Source: an uncultured Clostridium sp.
Lineage (GTDB): Bacteria > Bacillota > Clostridia > Lachnospirales > Lachnospiraceae
Direction: 5' to 3'
DNA: 19,957 bases
Assembly (NCBI GenBank): GCA_945946715.1
Contig: CAMEWU010000012.1
Span: forward strand, 1 to 19,957
The notes beneath the pieces are model-generated. The model saw only the letters and a program-made list of their open reading frames with translations. It ran no database searches and was not told where the DNA came from. The position numbers and the translations under genes are program-made. Positions 13,042 to 19,957 of this stretch are shown here, one piece after another (position 1 is the stretch's first letter; each line of letters opens with the position of its first letter).

Positions 13042-15902
13042 CCAAAATTGAAAAACGAGTGGTTGTTATGATTACATCTATGTTAATGGTACTGTCTATG
13101 CTCTCAGGAGTTACGGTTTCTGCACAGGAATGGAGTGGAAATGAAATAACAGAGGCTATCAGTATAGACGGTTCTTATACCGGCAATGTAGATGCAGGAA
13201 ACAGTCTGTGGTATAGCTTTACACCGAATGAAACAGGCACATATCGGTTCTATACAGTAGGAACAATGGATACCTGTGGTTGTCTGTACAGTGCTGACCA
13301 ACAGGTAATAGGAAGTGATAATGATGGTGGTGAGAATCTGAATTATTCCATATCTGCTGCGTTACAGGCAGAGGTGACATATTACCTGGAAAGCAGATTT
13401 TTTTCAGATTTAGATGCGGGAGAAATAACGGTATCAGTTGAGCGGGTAGCAGAAGCAGAACCGCAGTTAAATGTGGCTTCCGTAGAAAATAGTAATGAAG
13501 CAGTCATGGCATCTGTAGCATCTGTAAGTGTTGCTGCTGCCAGTGCGGATGTTATATCCGGCGATTATACCTATGCAGATTTAGCAGATGGAACTGTAAA
13601 AATAACCGGATATCAGGGAACTGCGACAGATATTTCAATTCCGGGAACGTTAGATGGAAAGACAGTAAGTATCATTGGTGAGGAAGCATTTCACAGAAGT
13701 GAAGTAACTTCTGTAACGATTCCAAAGAGTGTTACTGAAATACAGTATTTGGCATTCAGATACAGTTCAGTATCAACGGTATCTTTTGAGGCGGAAAGTC
13801 AGTTAAAAACGTTAGGAAACCAGTGCTTTGAAGGAGCTTCTATTACTAGCATTAATTTGCCAAGTGGTTTAGAAACAATTGGTTCGGCTGCGTTTGCCGG
13901 TTGTGGATCTTTGGTAACAGTTAGTTTGCCAAATACAGTAACAACAATAGGAAGCAGTACGTTTGCCGGTTGTGGAAAAATAAAGAAGATTACAATTCCG
14001 GATAGTGTTACATCATTAGGTGCCTCTTGCTTTGAGTACTGTGGAGCATTAGAGAAGGTAACGTTGGGAAAAGGAATTTCTACTATTAAAGAATATACTT
14101 TTTTTTGCTGTTATAGCTTGAAGAATATTTCAATGCCTGAATCTATTACAGGCATAGAGTATGCAGCATTTGATGGAGCAGGATTAACTGAAATTAAGAT
14201 TCCAAATGATTGTACTTATATTGATGCATGTGCATTTATGGATTGTCCATTAGAAAGCGTTGATTTAGGAACTGGTATAAAAACCATTCGGGAATATGCG
14301 TTCTATAATACGAAAATTACCAGTTTGGTTGTGCCGGATAGTGTGACTAAAATTGCATATGAAAGCTTTGGCTCAGATACCTTACAGTCCATTCAGATGC
14401 CGGAGGATTTATCGGATTTAAACGTGATTTCCGGTGCTTTTCAGAATACTGCTTGGTGGAAAAATCAGGCAGAGGGACTTGTAAGTATTGGTTCTATGGT
14501 ATATGGCTATAAGGGGACAGCACCACAGACGGTAGTGATTCCGGAAGGGACTACAGCCATTTCTGCTCTTGCCTTCTATTATGATACGGATGCATCGACT
14601 GTTCGCTATGAAATCCCGGTTAGTGTAGTCAATATTGGAGACTATGCAATTGGGTATCAGGTAAGTGATGGAGAAGGTATCCTTCTTAAAGATGCTATGG
14701 ATGTAAAAGAACAACAAGGTTGGACTGGCAGTTTTACATGGTTTAATGAGACCAAAATCGCAAAGCGTTCCGACGTAGTCATTGTAGGTGGTGTCGGCAC
14801 CGCTGCGGAAGTCTATGCAAAGCAGCATGGCTTTACCTTTGAAGCAAAGACTTATCCACAGGATGCTCCGGCAGCACCGGTGGTTGCAAGTAAGACAACA
14901 ACCAGTGTAACCCTTCAGGAGATGAGTGGCTGTGAGTATTCTATGGATGGTACAAACTGGCAGACCTCCTCTACGTTTAGTGGGTTAACGCCGGATACAG
15001 AGTATACATTCTATGCAAGAAAAGCGGCAGGTGGCTGCTATGATGCAAGTGCCGGTAGCACAGGAACAACCGTAAGAACCGATAAAGAAGTACCTGTATC
15101 AAATGGAGAATGGTTACAGGATGGCACCGGTTGGTGGTATCGCCATGCAGATGGCAGCTATACTGCCAATGGTTGGGAATTTATTGATGGTTTCTGGTAT
15201 TTATTCAATGGTTCCGGCTATATGCTGACCGGATGGCAGCAGGTTGGTGGAAATTGGTATTACCTGTATGCCAGCGGAGCTATGGCAAGTGATACTTATA
15301 TTGGTGACTATTATGTAAATAGCGATGGTGTATGGGTAACTGTCCAGGCATCCGCAGGTTGGAAGCAGGATGGTACCGACTGGTGGTATTGCCATGCAGA
15401 TGGCAGTTATACTACCAATGGCTGGGAACTGATAGGTGGCTTATGGTATTTCTTTAATGGTTCCGGTTATATGGAAACCGGTTGGATGTTAAATGGAGGT
15501 ACCTGGTACTATCTGGGTGCTGATGGAGCCATGGCGACCGGCTGGCAATCAATTAACGGCAGTTGGTACTATTTTTATAGTAGCGGAGCTATGGCGGCAG
15601 ATACTTATATTGGTGATTATTATGTAAATAGCAATGGTGAATGGGTAACTGCTCAGTCATCTGCAGGTTGGGAGCTGGATAGCATCGGCTGGTGGTATCG
15701 TCATGCAGATGGCAGCTATACAGTCAATGGCTGGGAGCTGATTGGAGGTTTATGGTATTTCTTTAACAGTTCCGGTTATATGCAGACTGGCTGGATTTTT
15801 GATGCTGGCAATTGGTACTACTTATATGACAGTGGAGCTATGGCAAGTGATACTTATATTGGCGACTATTATGTAAATAAAGATGGAGTCTGGGTAAACT
15901 AG
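13038..15902 (+). CDS. Large secreted BspA-like leucine-rich-repeat protein with wall-binding repeats
   Basis: 954 residues; AAAGGAGGAG lies about 8 nt before the ATG. Signal peptide 1-29 (cleavage near VSAQ). Order of parts: a pre-peptidase C-terminal-like beta domain (about 45-135: SLWYSFTPNETGTYRFYT...TYYLES); an Ala/Ser/Val-rich linker (about 145-172); LRR_5/BspA-type repeats of about 23 residues (about 185-590: IG..AF.....L..V.IP.SVT.I); a fibronectin-III-like segment (about 612-680); then three blocks of choline/glucan-binding-type repeats (689-954), each with a WWY.HADGSYT header and a DTYIGDYYVN closer. It would be exported and held on the wall or a surface polymer by the C-terminal repeats. 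BspA-type proteins often bind host or bacterial surfaces. Last gene of the unit. Some LRR units are near-identical in DNA (13891-13907 and 13960-13976, 69 bp apart). Confidence 0.9.
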   Translation: MTKIEKRVVVMITSMLMVLSMLSGVTVSAQEWSGNEITEAISIDGSYTGNVDAGNSLWYSFTPNETGTYRFYTVGTMDTCGCLYSADQQVIGSDNDGGENLNYSISAALQAEVTYYLESRFFSDLDAGEITVSVERVAEAEPQLNVASVENSNEAVMASVASVSVAAASADVISGDYTYADLADGTVKITGYQGTATDISIPGTLDGKTVSIIGEEAFHRSEVTSVTIPKSVTEIQYLAFRYSSVSTVSFEAESQLKTLGNQCFEGASITSINLPSGLETIGSAAFAGCGSLVTVSLPNTVTTIGSSTFAGCGKIKKITIPDSVTSLGASCFEYCGALEKVTLGKGISTIKEYTFFCCYSLKNISMPESITGIEYAAFDGAGLTEIKIPNDCTYIDACAFMDCPLESVDLGTGIKTIREYAFYNTKITSLVVPDSVTKIAYESFGSDTLQSIQMPEDLSDLNVISGAFQNTAWWKNQAEGLVSIGSMVYGYKGTAPQTVVIPEGTTAISALAFYYDTDASTVRYEIPVSVVNIGDYAIGYQVSDGEGILLKDAMDVKEQQGWTGSFTWFNETKIAKRSDVVIVGGVGTAAEVYAKQHGFTFEAKTYPQDAPAAPVVASKTTTSVTLQEMSGCEYSMDGTNWQTSSTFSGLTPDTEYTFYARKAAGGCYDASAGSTGTTVRTDKEVPVSNGEWLQDGTGWWYRHADGSYTANGWEFIDGFWYLFNGSGYMLTGWQQVGGNWYYLYASGAMASDTYIGDYYVNSDGVWVTVQASAGWKQDGTDWWYCHADGSYTTNGWELIGGLWYFFNGSGYMETGWMLNGGTWYYLGADGAMATGWQSINGSWYYFYSSGAMAADTYIGDYYVNSNGEWVTAQSSAGWELDSIGWWYRHADGSYTVNGWELIGGLWYFFNSSGYMQTGWIFDAGNWYYLYDSGAMASDTYIGDYYVNKDGVWVN
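15105..15899 (+). repeat. Three homologous wall-binding modules
   Basis: Three modules (about 15105-15348, 15349-15657, 15658-15899) share DNA stretches such as the ones encoding SGAMA(S/A)DTYIGDYYVN. The middle module has one extra 20-residue repeat pair. They could recombine with each other and change copy number. Confidence 0.75.
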
Positions 15903-15923
15903 AGTACATATCCCTTTGAAATG

Positions 15924-15978
15924 AGAACTGTATCCGTGGAATGAATGATATTTCCCGGGTACAGTTCTTTTCTTTTCA
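15924..15978 (+). terminator. Terminator of the BspA-type unit
   Basis: Stem AGAACTGTATCC with GGGTACAGTTCT (one T-G pair), then TTTCTTTTC. About 20 nt after the stop. Confidence 0.8.
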
Positions 15979-16007
15979 TGGACTTATACAAATAAATATG
16001 TTAAAAT
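15979..16007 (+). promoter_or_regulatory. Promoter of the CheY-like gene
   Basis: TGGACT (15979-15984), 17-bp spacer, TAAAAT (16002-16007), directly after the preceding terminator. Confidence 0.55.
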
Positions 16008-16042
16008 TATAGAACAGGAAAAGAACGGACAGGGGGCGAATC

Positions 16043-16435
16043 ATGAATATACTAATAGTTGAAGATGATTTTGTCAGCAGTAAATTTATGACAAAATTTC
16101 TTTCAAAATATGGAACCTGCCAGACTGCTGGAGATGGAGAACAGGCAGTTGAAATGTATAAAAAAGCAGTCGAGAATAAACAGCCATATGATTTGATTTG
16201 TATGGATATTTTGATGCCAAAGATGAATGGATATGAGACATTGGAACAGATTCGGAAATATGAGGAAGAACAAGGAATAACCAGGCAGCATGAAGCCAAG
16301 GTAATTATGACTTCCGGTATGGATACCAGTACCAATGCCATGAAAGCCTTTGAGTTAGGATGTGTGGCATATGCCTCAAAGCCAATTGATATTGTACAGT
16401 TTGATAATTTATTGCAGGAGCTGCAATTGATTTAG
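16043..16435 (+). CDS. Stand-alone receiver-domain response regulator (CheY-like)
   Basis: 130 residues; CAGGGGGCG lies about 6 nt before the ATG. A single complete receiver domain: acidic cluster E7-D8-D9, phosphoacceptor Asp55 in CMDILMPKMNG, Thr90 in VIMTSG, and Lys113 in SKPI. No output domain follows, so it should act by protein-protein contact, as CheY or phosphorelay proteins do. No histidine kinase gene is nearby. It is monocistronic between two terminators and convergent with a FliD-like gene; a motility link is possible but unproven. Confidence 0.9.
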   Translation: MNILIVEDDFVSSKFMTKFLSKYGTCQTAGDGEQAVEMYKKAVENKQPYDLICMDILMPKMNGYETLEQIRKYEEEQGITRQHEAKVIMTSGMDTSTNAMKAFELGCVAYASKPIDIVQFDNLLQELQLI

Positions 16436-16453
16436 AGGAAATTATAGTAAAGA

Positions 16454-16496
16454 AAAAAGATTCTGGTTGTAAGTAAACTCACATCAGAATCTTTTT
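16454..16496. terminator. Bidirectional terminator between convergent genes
   Basis: A 12-bp perfect stem, AAAAAGATTCTG with CAGAATCTTTTT, 19-nt loop. T-runs on both strands. Confidence 0.85.
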
Positions 16497-16510
16497 ATGT
16501 TGTAAAGCAT

Positions 16511-17779
16511 TTATACATACTGGTTATACAACATTCCGCTGTATATGGATGGCATATATGGATTTGGAAAGTTTTGCCTTGTATTTGGATAGGAGATAAT
16601 GGTTTTATCTACATATTCCATTGGATTTAGGGTAATACGGTTGGTCGCTTCATTGATTGCATTTTTAAAGTCGGATAATTGGTGAAAGAGCTCTTGGAAT
16701 TGTCCATTTTCTGTACTTTGGACTAGGAGTGCTTCATCCTTCTCCAAGTGTCCGCTTTCTGTTATCTTTAATCCCGATGCTTCTAATGCATTATGAAAAT
16801 GTCGGGTAACTGCATTGATTTCCCGTAATAGTTTTTTTGAACCATTGGGATTGCCTTCTGTTTCGTTAGCCAGGTCGATTAAATTATTATAGTAGTGGAC
16901 GAAGTCATCCACATCGTCTAATAACGTAGAATAATCTGGTGAAAGTCGGATAGTGGCTTCTTCCTGAGAAACTTGCCGTAATTCAATGCCGATTCCGTTG
17001 TTGATTGAAATCTGGTTGGAAGCAGAGGTTTGAGGTTCTCCATTTAAGAAGAATTCTGCATTAGCCGGTTGAACGGTTGTGGTATTAAGTCCTAAGGTAT
17101 CAACCAAACCTTTGGACTGGCTGCCGACTACGGTGAATTGTAAACCATTTTCCAATGCTCCGATGCCGGAATCTTGGGATTCCAGGGTCAGAGCACTAGT
17201 GGTGCCGCTTTCCATAACTCGTGCACGGATGCCAATATTGCTGTTATTAATAGACATGGAAAGCCGACGCTGAATTCGTAGATTTGATTCACCTTTTTGG
17301 GTCTCTATTTCAAACTGGTATTCGCCATTTCCTTTTTGAATGGTAATATAGTGCATACCGGGTTGGATATCCGTTCCGGAAGCCAAAACCGGTGTTCCTT
17401 CATTTTTTTGGGAAGCTGCCAGCTGTGTAACCTGTAGTTTGATTTCTTCCGGAAGGGAATCATATTGCTCTGTTAAAAGACTAACAGAAATATCGGAAGG
17501 TGCGTCTGTGCTGACAGACATTTTCTTTGAAGCAGGATCAATATCTTCGCTTAAGAAAGCAGAGCTGGTTTTTAATTCCATAGCCGCTTCTTTGATTCCG
17601 ATAACATAGGACTGGGTGGCTTCTGATAAGGAAAGCTTATAGAATGGTTTTGACTGATTCAGTTTAACCATGTTGTTGTACAAAGAACGAAGTTCGCTCT
17701 TTTTGTGCGAGTCGTATTTTGTGTTTGCAACTCGCGGCATTGCCATATGGTAAAAGTTATATACATTCATGGTAGCCAT
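16511..17779 (-). CDS. FliD-like (flagellar hook-associated protein 2-type) protein
   Basis: 422 residues from the ATG at 17779, which is 8 nt after AGGAGG; the ATG two codons earlier lies too close to it. No signal peptide, as expected for flagellar axial proteins. Residues about 195-330 resemble the FliD middle/C-terminal region: DTLGLNTTTVQPANAEFFLNG, then SNQISINNGIGIELRQ, then a helix with DDVDDFVHYYNNLIDLAN. The N-terminal 80 residues (LRSLYNNMVKLNQSKPFYKL...GIKEAAMEL) do not match the usual FliD N-terminus (SGLDTDSIV type), so this may be a diverged cap-like or accessory axial protein. FliD normally caps the growing filament. No other flagellar gene is in the window. Moderately sure of the family. 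Confidence 0.65.
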   Translation of the reverse strand: MATMNVYNFYHMAMPRVANTKYDSHKKSELRSLYNNMVKLNQSKPFYKLSLSEATQSYVIGIKEAAMELKTSSAFLSEDIDPASKKMSVSTDAPSDISVSLLTEQYDSLPEEIKLQVTQLAASQKNEGTPVLASGTDIQPGMHYITIQKGNGEYQFEIETQKGESNLRIQRRLSMSINNSNIGIRARVMESGTTSALTLESQDSGIGALENGLQFTVVGSQSKGLVDTLGLNTTTVQPANAEFFLNGEPQTSASNQISINNGIGIELRQVSQEEATIRLSPDYSTLLDDVDDFVHYYNNLIDLANETEGNPNGSKKLLREINAVTRHFHNALEASGLKITESGHLEKDEALLVQSTENGQFQELFHQLSDFKNAINEATNRITLNPMEYVDKTIISYPNTRQNFPNPYMPSIYSGMLYNQYV

Positions 17780-17856
17780 AAGCATTTCCTCCTTTCGCCT
17801 ATTTTCCCAATTTAAATCTAATTATTCAATTTATATTTTACTATAAGATTGTGCGA

Positions 17857-17870
17857 AAATCTATAGATTT
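17857..17870. promoter_or_regulatory. 14-bp perfect palindrome in a divergent spacer
   Basis: AAATCTATAGATTT lies between the FliD-like gene (minus) and the unknown membrane protein gene (plus). A minus-strand TATAGT lies nearby, so it may be an operator, but AT-rich palindromes can arise by chance. Confidence 0.35.
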
Positions 17871-17919
17871 CATATAAAATGTTGCGTTTGGGACGGAAAA
17901 AGTATTTTCCCTATCGCAA

Positions 17920-17948
17920 TAGACAATGAGTTTTTTTATTTGTATAAT
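17920..17948 (+). promoter_or_regulatory. Promoter of the unknown membrane protein gene
   Basis: TAGACA (17920-17925, five of six), 17-bp spacer, perfect TATAAT (17943-17948), only about 22 nt from the likely start to the ATG. Confidence 0.7.
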
Positions 17949-17976
17949 AGGAATAGTAATGTGAGGAGGAACCGCT

Positions 17977-19077
17977 ATGACGACAGATATGAAGCGAAAA
18001 ATTGTGCATATTCTATTATATATTGTATGGGCTATTATACTGGTGGGCTGTTACATAGCCATTTCTCAAATCGGAAGCGGTGCCTTGCAGGCAGTCTTGA
18101 TGAGAAACGTGTTGTGTCTGTTCATGGGCGGAGGCTTTGCGATAATCGAGTTGGTTTCGTATATTGTGAATCGAATCCAGGATGCAAAGCAGTCAGCAGC
18201 AGACGGAGTGCAAGAACGATACACGAGAGAGAATGAAAGCACCTTAGAAGATAGCTTTGAACACATAGAGCAGAAACACTCAATTGCGACACTTGCATGG
18301 GTGGGATTTGGATTATTGTTTGTGGTGGTTGGAGTCAGTGGTATTCAGAACTATGCAAAGGATAAGAAAAGCGGACCGGTAGAAATTGTATTAACACAGA
18401 CCAGTGTGGAACAACAACGGAATATCAATTCACGAAGAACATACAAGAGAAATCGATACTATCTGCGCGGAAGTCAGGAATCGTCAGTGAAGAGTTTTAA
18501 TGTAACAGATTTGCTTGATCAGAATACCATGGATGCAATTAATGCGGAATCGCCACAGGTTGTTATTATCCAGTATCCTGAGACGAAAGCAATTCTGCAG
18601 GTTCAGGTGTATTTTGAAGACGGAATGGTAGTTGTACCGGATGGTCCTGCGCTTACCGGTTCGAATCACGTGGACGAGCCGGATTCGACGAACGTAACGA
18701 CAACGGTTGATACAACAGATACTATTGCAACGACGGAAGCATTCGAGTCGACGGAACCTGCAGAGAGAGACGAAGGTGCTTATGAAGAGATTCCTATGGA
18801 ATACTTATTAAGCGTGGACCGACCGTGTGAAGGGGAAGACCTTGCGACTACACAATTCAAACTGGAACACATGTGGCTTGAGGTCCGGTATGAAGATGGA
18901 GATTCGGTGTCAGAAGAGGATTATGATGAACTGAGAGAAAACTATAGAATTGAGTCAGATCAGACCTATATGGTATACAGTGGATATGATGGAACTTATG
19001 AAGTGATTGTAATATATGATAGAGAAAGCTCGGTTGTAGATCGACTGGTCGCAAGAAAGAAAAAGGTTTCAAATTAG
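17977..19077 (+). CDS. Unrecognised three-TM membrane protein with acidic C-terminal region
   Basis: 366 residues; GAGGAGGAA precedes the ATG by 6 nt. I do not recognise a family. Hydrophobic spans at about 9-30, 42-64 and 104-124, with a charged loop between the second and third (DAKQSAADGVQERYTRENES). After the third span: a basic stretch with RRTYKRNRYYLRG, a beta-rich segment (VVIIQYPETKAILQVQVYFED), a low-complexity Asp/Thr/Glu linker (about 226-267: TNVTTTVDTTDTIATT) and a C-terminal domain (about 270-366) with TYMVYSGYDGTYEVIVIYDRE. The Thr-rich linker suggests the C-terminal part is extracytoplasmic and possibly glycosylated. It has its own promoter, stands alone, and no terminator is seen before the L10 leader promoter 4 nt downstream. 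Confidence 0.75.
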   Translation: MTTDMKRKIVHILLYIVWAIILVGCYIAISQIGSGALQAVLMRNVLCLFMGGGFAIIELVSYIVNRIQDAKQSAADGVQERYTRENESTLEDSFEHIEQKHSIATLAWVGFGLLFVVVGVSGIQNYAKDKKSGPVEIVLTQTSVEQQRNINSRRTYKRNRYYLRGSQESSVKSFNVTDLLDQNTMDAINAESPQVVIIQYPETKAILQVQVYFEDGMVVVPDGPALTGSNHVDEPDSTNVTTTVDTTDTIATTEAFESTEPAERDEGAYEEIPMEYLLSVDRPCEGEDLATTQFKLEHMWLEVRYEDGDSVSEEDYDELRENYRIESDQTYMVYSGYDGTYEVIVIYDRESSVVDRLVARKKKVSN

Positions 19078-19080
19078 TTA

Positions 19081-19109
19081 TTGACAAATAAAAATGAATT
19101 TGTTATAGT
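19081..19109 (+). promoter_or_regulatory. Ribosomal-protein promoter
   Basis: Perfect TTGACA (19081-19086), 17-bp spacer, TATAGT (19104-19109). Start near 19116, immediately before the L10 leader. Confidence 0.85.
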
Positions 19110-19115
19110 TGCAAC

Positions 19116-19236
19116 TGATGAACTGCCAAAGACAGCAGGTGCTGAAAAGCGTAAGGATAAAACGCCTGCCGAGGAAAGAATCGTTATGAACTTATTCATG
19201 TACGTTATCCGGTCTTTGCAGACCGGATTTTTTATT
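19116..19236 (+). ncRNA. Ribosomal protein L10 leader with attenuator
   Basis: The leader contains the recognisable core AACTGCCAAAGACAGCAGGT, with GCAGGTG (19135-19141) pairing with CGCCTGC (19163-19169), and continues CCGAGGAAAG. It lies directly upstream of rplJ. In Firmicutes this RNA binds the L10-(L7/L12) complex and represses rplJL. A second hairpin, ATGAA-CTTA-TTCAT, lies before the terminator. Confidence 0.85.
19207..19236 (+). terminator. Intrinsic terminator (attenuator) in the L10 leader
   Basis: ATCCGGTCT-TTGC-AGACCGGAT, a perfect 9-bp stem followed by TTTTT. It lies between the L10 leader core and rplJ, so read-through probably sets rplJL expression. Confidence 0.8.
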
Positions 19237-19281
19237 TCTTGAAGTAGTGCAGTCATTAAATAATATAGGAGGTGCACTATC

Positions 19282-19776
19282 ATGGCTAAGGTAGAAATTA
19301 AGCAGCCAATCGTTGACGAAATTAAGGCGAATGTAGAAGGCGCAGCTTCAGCAGTATTAGTAGATTACCGCGGACTGACTGTAGAGCAGGATACAAAGCT
19401 TCGTAAGCAGTTAAGAGAAGCAGGTGTTGTCTACAAGGTATACAAGAATACTTTAATGAAGCGTGCATTTGAAGGCACAGATTTCGCTCAGTTAGATCCA
19501 CATTTAGATGGACCAAGTGCGATTGCTATTTCTAAGACTGATGCAACTGCTCCGGCAAGAATTCTTGCTAAGTTTGCTAAAGATGCAGAAGCATTAGAGA
19601 TTAAGGCTGGTATCGTAGAAGGAACTTACTACGATGCAAAGGGAATTCAGGTTATCTCCTCTATCCCTTCAAGAGAAGAATTGCTGTCCAAGTTCCTTGG
19701 AAGTATTCAGTCACCAGTTGCAAACTTTGCTCGTGTTATTAAGCAGATTGCAGAGCAAAAAGAACAGGAAGCATAA
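19282..19776 (+). CDS. rplJ: 50S ribosomal protein L10
   Basis: 164 residues, full length for L10; AGGAGGTG lies 8 nt before the ATG. It forms the base of the ribosomal stalk on 23S rRNA and binds L7/L12 dimers with its C-terminal helix. Recognisable features: the N-terminal VDYRGLTVEQDTKLRKQLREAGV..KVYKNTLMKRA, the middle GPSAIAI, and SIPSREELLSKFLGSIQSPVANFARVIKQIAEQ at the C-terminus. Codon bias is that of a highly expressed gene. Expression is set by the leader upstream. rplK-rplA are not directly upstream; an unrelated membrane protein gene is. Confidence 0.97.
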   Translation: MAKVEIKQPIVDEIKANVEGAASAVLVDYRGLTVEQDTKLRKQLREAGVVYKVYKNTLMKRAFEGTDFAQLDPHLDGPSAIAISKTDATAPARILAKFAKDAEALEIKAGIVEGTYYDAKGIQVISSIPSREELLSKFLGSIQSPVANFARVIKQIAEQKEQEA

Positions 19777-19824
19777 TTGCTTCATCATGTAAACAAATAT
19801 AATGAAAAAATGGAGGAAATGAAA

Positions 19825-19957
19825 ATGACAACTCAGGAAATTATCGAAGTTATCAAAGGTTTATCTGTATTAGAGTTAAATGAATTAGTTAAGGCTTGTG
19901 AGGAAGAATTCGGCGTATCTGCAGCAGCAGGCGTTGTAGTTGCAGCAGCAGGTGCTG
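19825..19957 (+). CDS. rplL: 50S ribosomal protein L7/L12, 3' end outside window
   Basis: Forty-four codons present: MTTQEIIEVIKGLSVLELNELVKACEEEFGVS followed by the Ala/Val/Gly-rich hinge. TGGAGGAA precedes the ATG by about 7 nt. It follows rplJ by 48 nt, the standard order. The N-terminal part seen here is the dimerisation domain that binds L10; the factor-binding C-terminal domain lies beyond the window. Confidence 0.95.
   Translation, partial: MTTQEIIEVIKGLSVLELNELVKACEEEFGVSAAAGVVVAAAGA

Noticed and set aside
14418..14828. Minus-strand open frame opposite the LRR region
   Set aside because: Lies wholly within the BspA-type gene, with no ribosome site or recognisable domain.
19081..19281. 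Tiny coding frames in the rplJ leader
   Set aside because: The stretch is explained by the promoter, the L10 leader structure and the attenuator; no frame has a ribosome site.

Overview
The window looks like a chromosomal segment from a low-to-medium GC anaerobic Firmicute of the class Clostridia, most likely a Lachnospiraceae-type gut bacterium. The signs are strong AGGAGG ribosome sites, U-tailed hairpin terminators, a Firmicutes-type L10 leader ahead of rplJ-rplL, BspA-like and choline/glucan-binding-type surface proteins, a Spo0A-type regulator and a FliD-like protein. The species cannot be named from this sequence alone.

Layout. (1) 1-958: the C-terminal two thirds of an acyl-CoA synthetase. 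(2) 1057-4210: an accessory patch. It holds a secreted wall-binding-repeat protein with a Cys-rich tail, a thioester-domain (TQXA-type) adhesin cut off after about 200 codons, an IS200/IS605-type TnpA whose catalytic residues look lost, a decayed Rpn-type (PD-(D/E)XK) transposase remnant, and a holin-like type I toxin cassette between two identical 33-bp direct repeats. The first two genes are visibly richer in G+C than their surroundings, which suggests transfer. (3) 4220-8343: a Spo0A-like regulator with Asn at the phosphoacceptor position, a DUF2974-type alpha/beta hydrolase, an AraC-family regulator on the minus strand and a small DUF2752 membrane protein. (4) 8453-9393: class II fructose-bisphosphate aldolase with a long bidirectional terminator. 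(5) 9392-15978: a small XRE regulator diverging from a three-gene unit. That unit encodes an O-antigen ligase/polymerase-like membrane protein with a TPR-like tail, a penicillin-binding transpeptidase lacking a glycosyltransferase domain, and a 954-residue secreted BspA/LRR_5 protein ending in wall-binding repeats. (6) 15979-17779: a stand-alone CheY-like receiver and, convergent to it, a FliD-like protein. (7) 17920-19957: an unrecognised three-TM membrane protein, then the L10 leader, rplJ and the start of rplL.

How the genes work together. The clearest candidate for a new system is the XRE-controlled unit at 9392-15978. A polymer ligase/polymerase, a lone transpeptidase and a surface protein with wall-binding repeats are tightly packed: the first two genes overlap by 8 nt, and a possible 26-codon ORF bridges the second and third with ATGA overlaps at both ends. 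This could be a dedicated machine for displaying a surface protein or glycopolymer. That is an inference from domains and spacing. The accessory patch at 1057-4210 looks like a recombination site that has collected and broken surface and mobile genes. Intergenic stretches not described below (about 959-1056 and 5114-5327) show no feature I can support beyond ribosome-binding sites.
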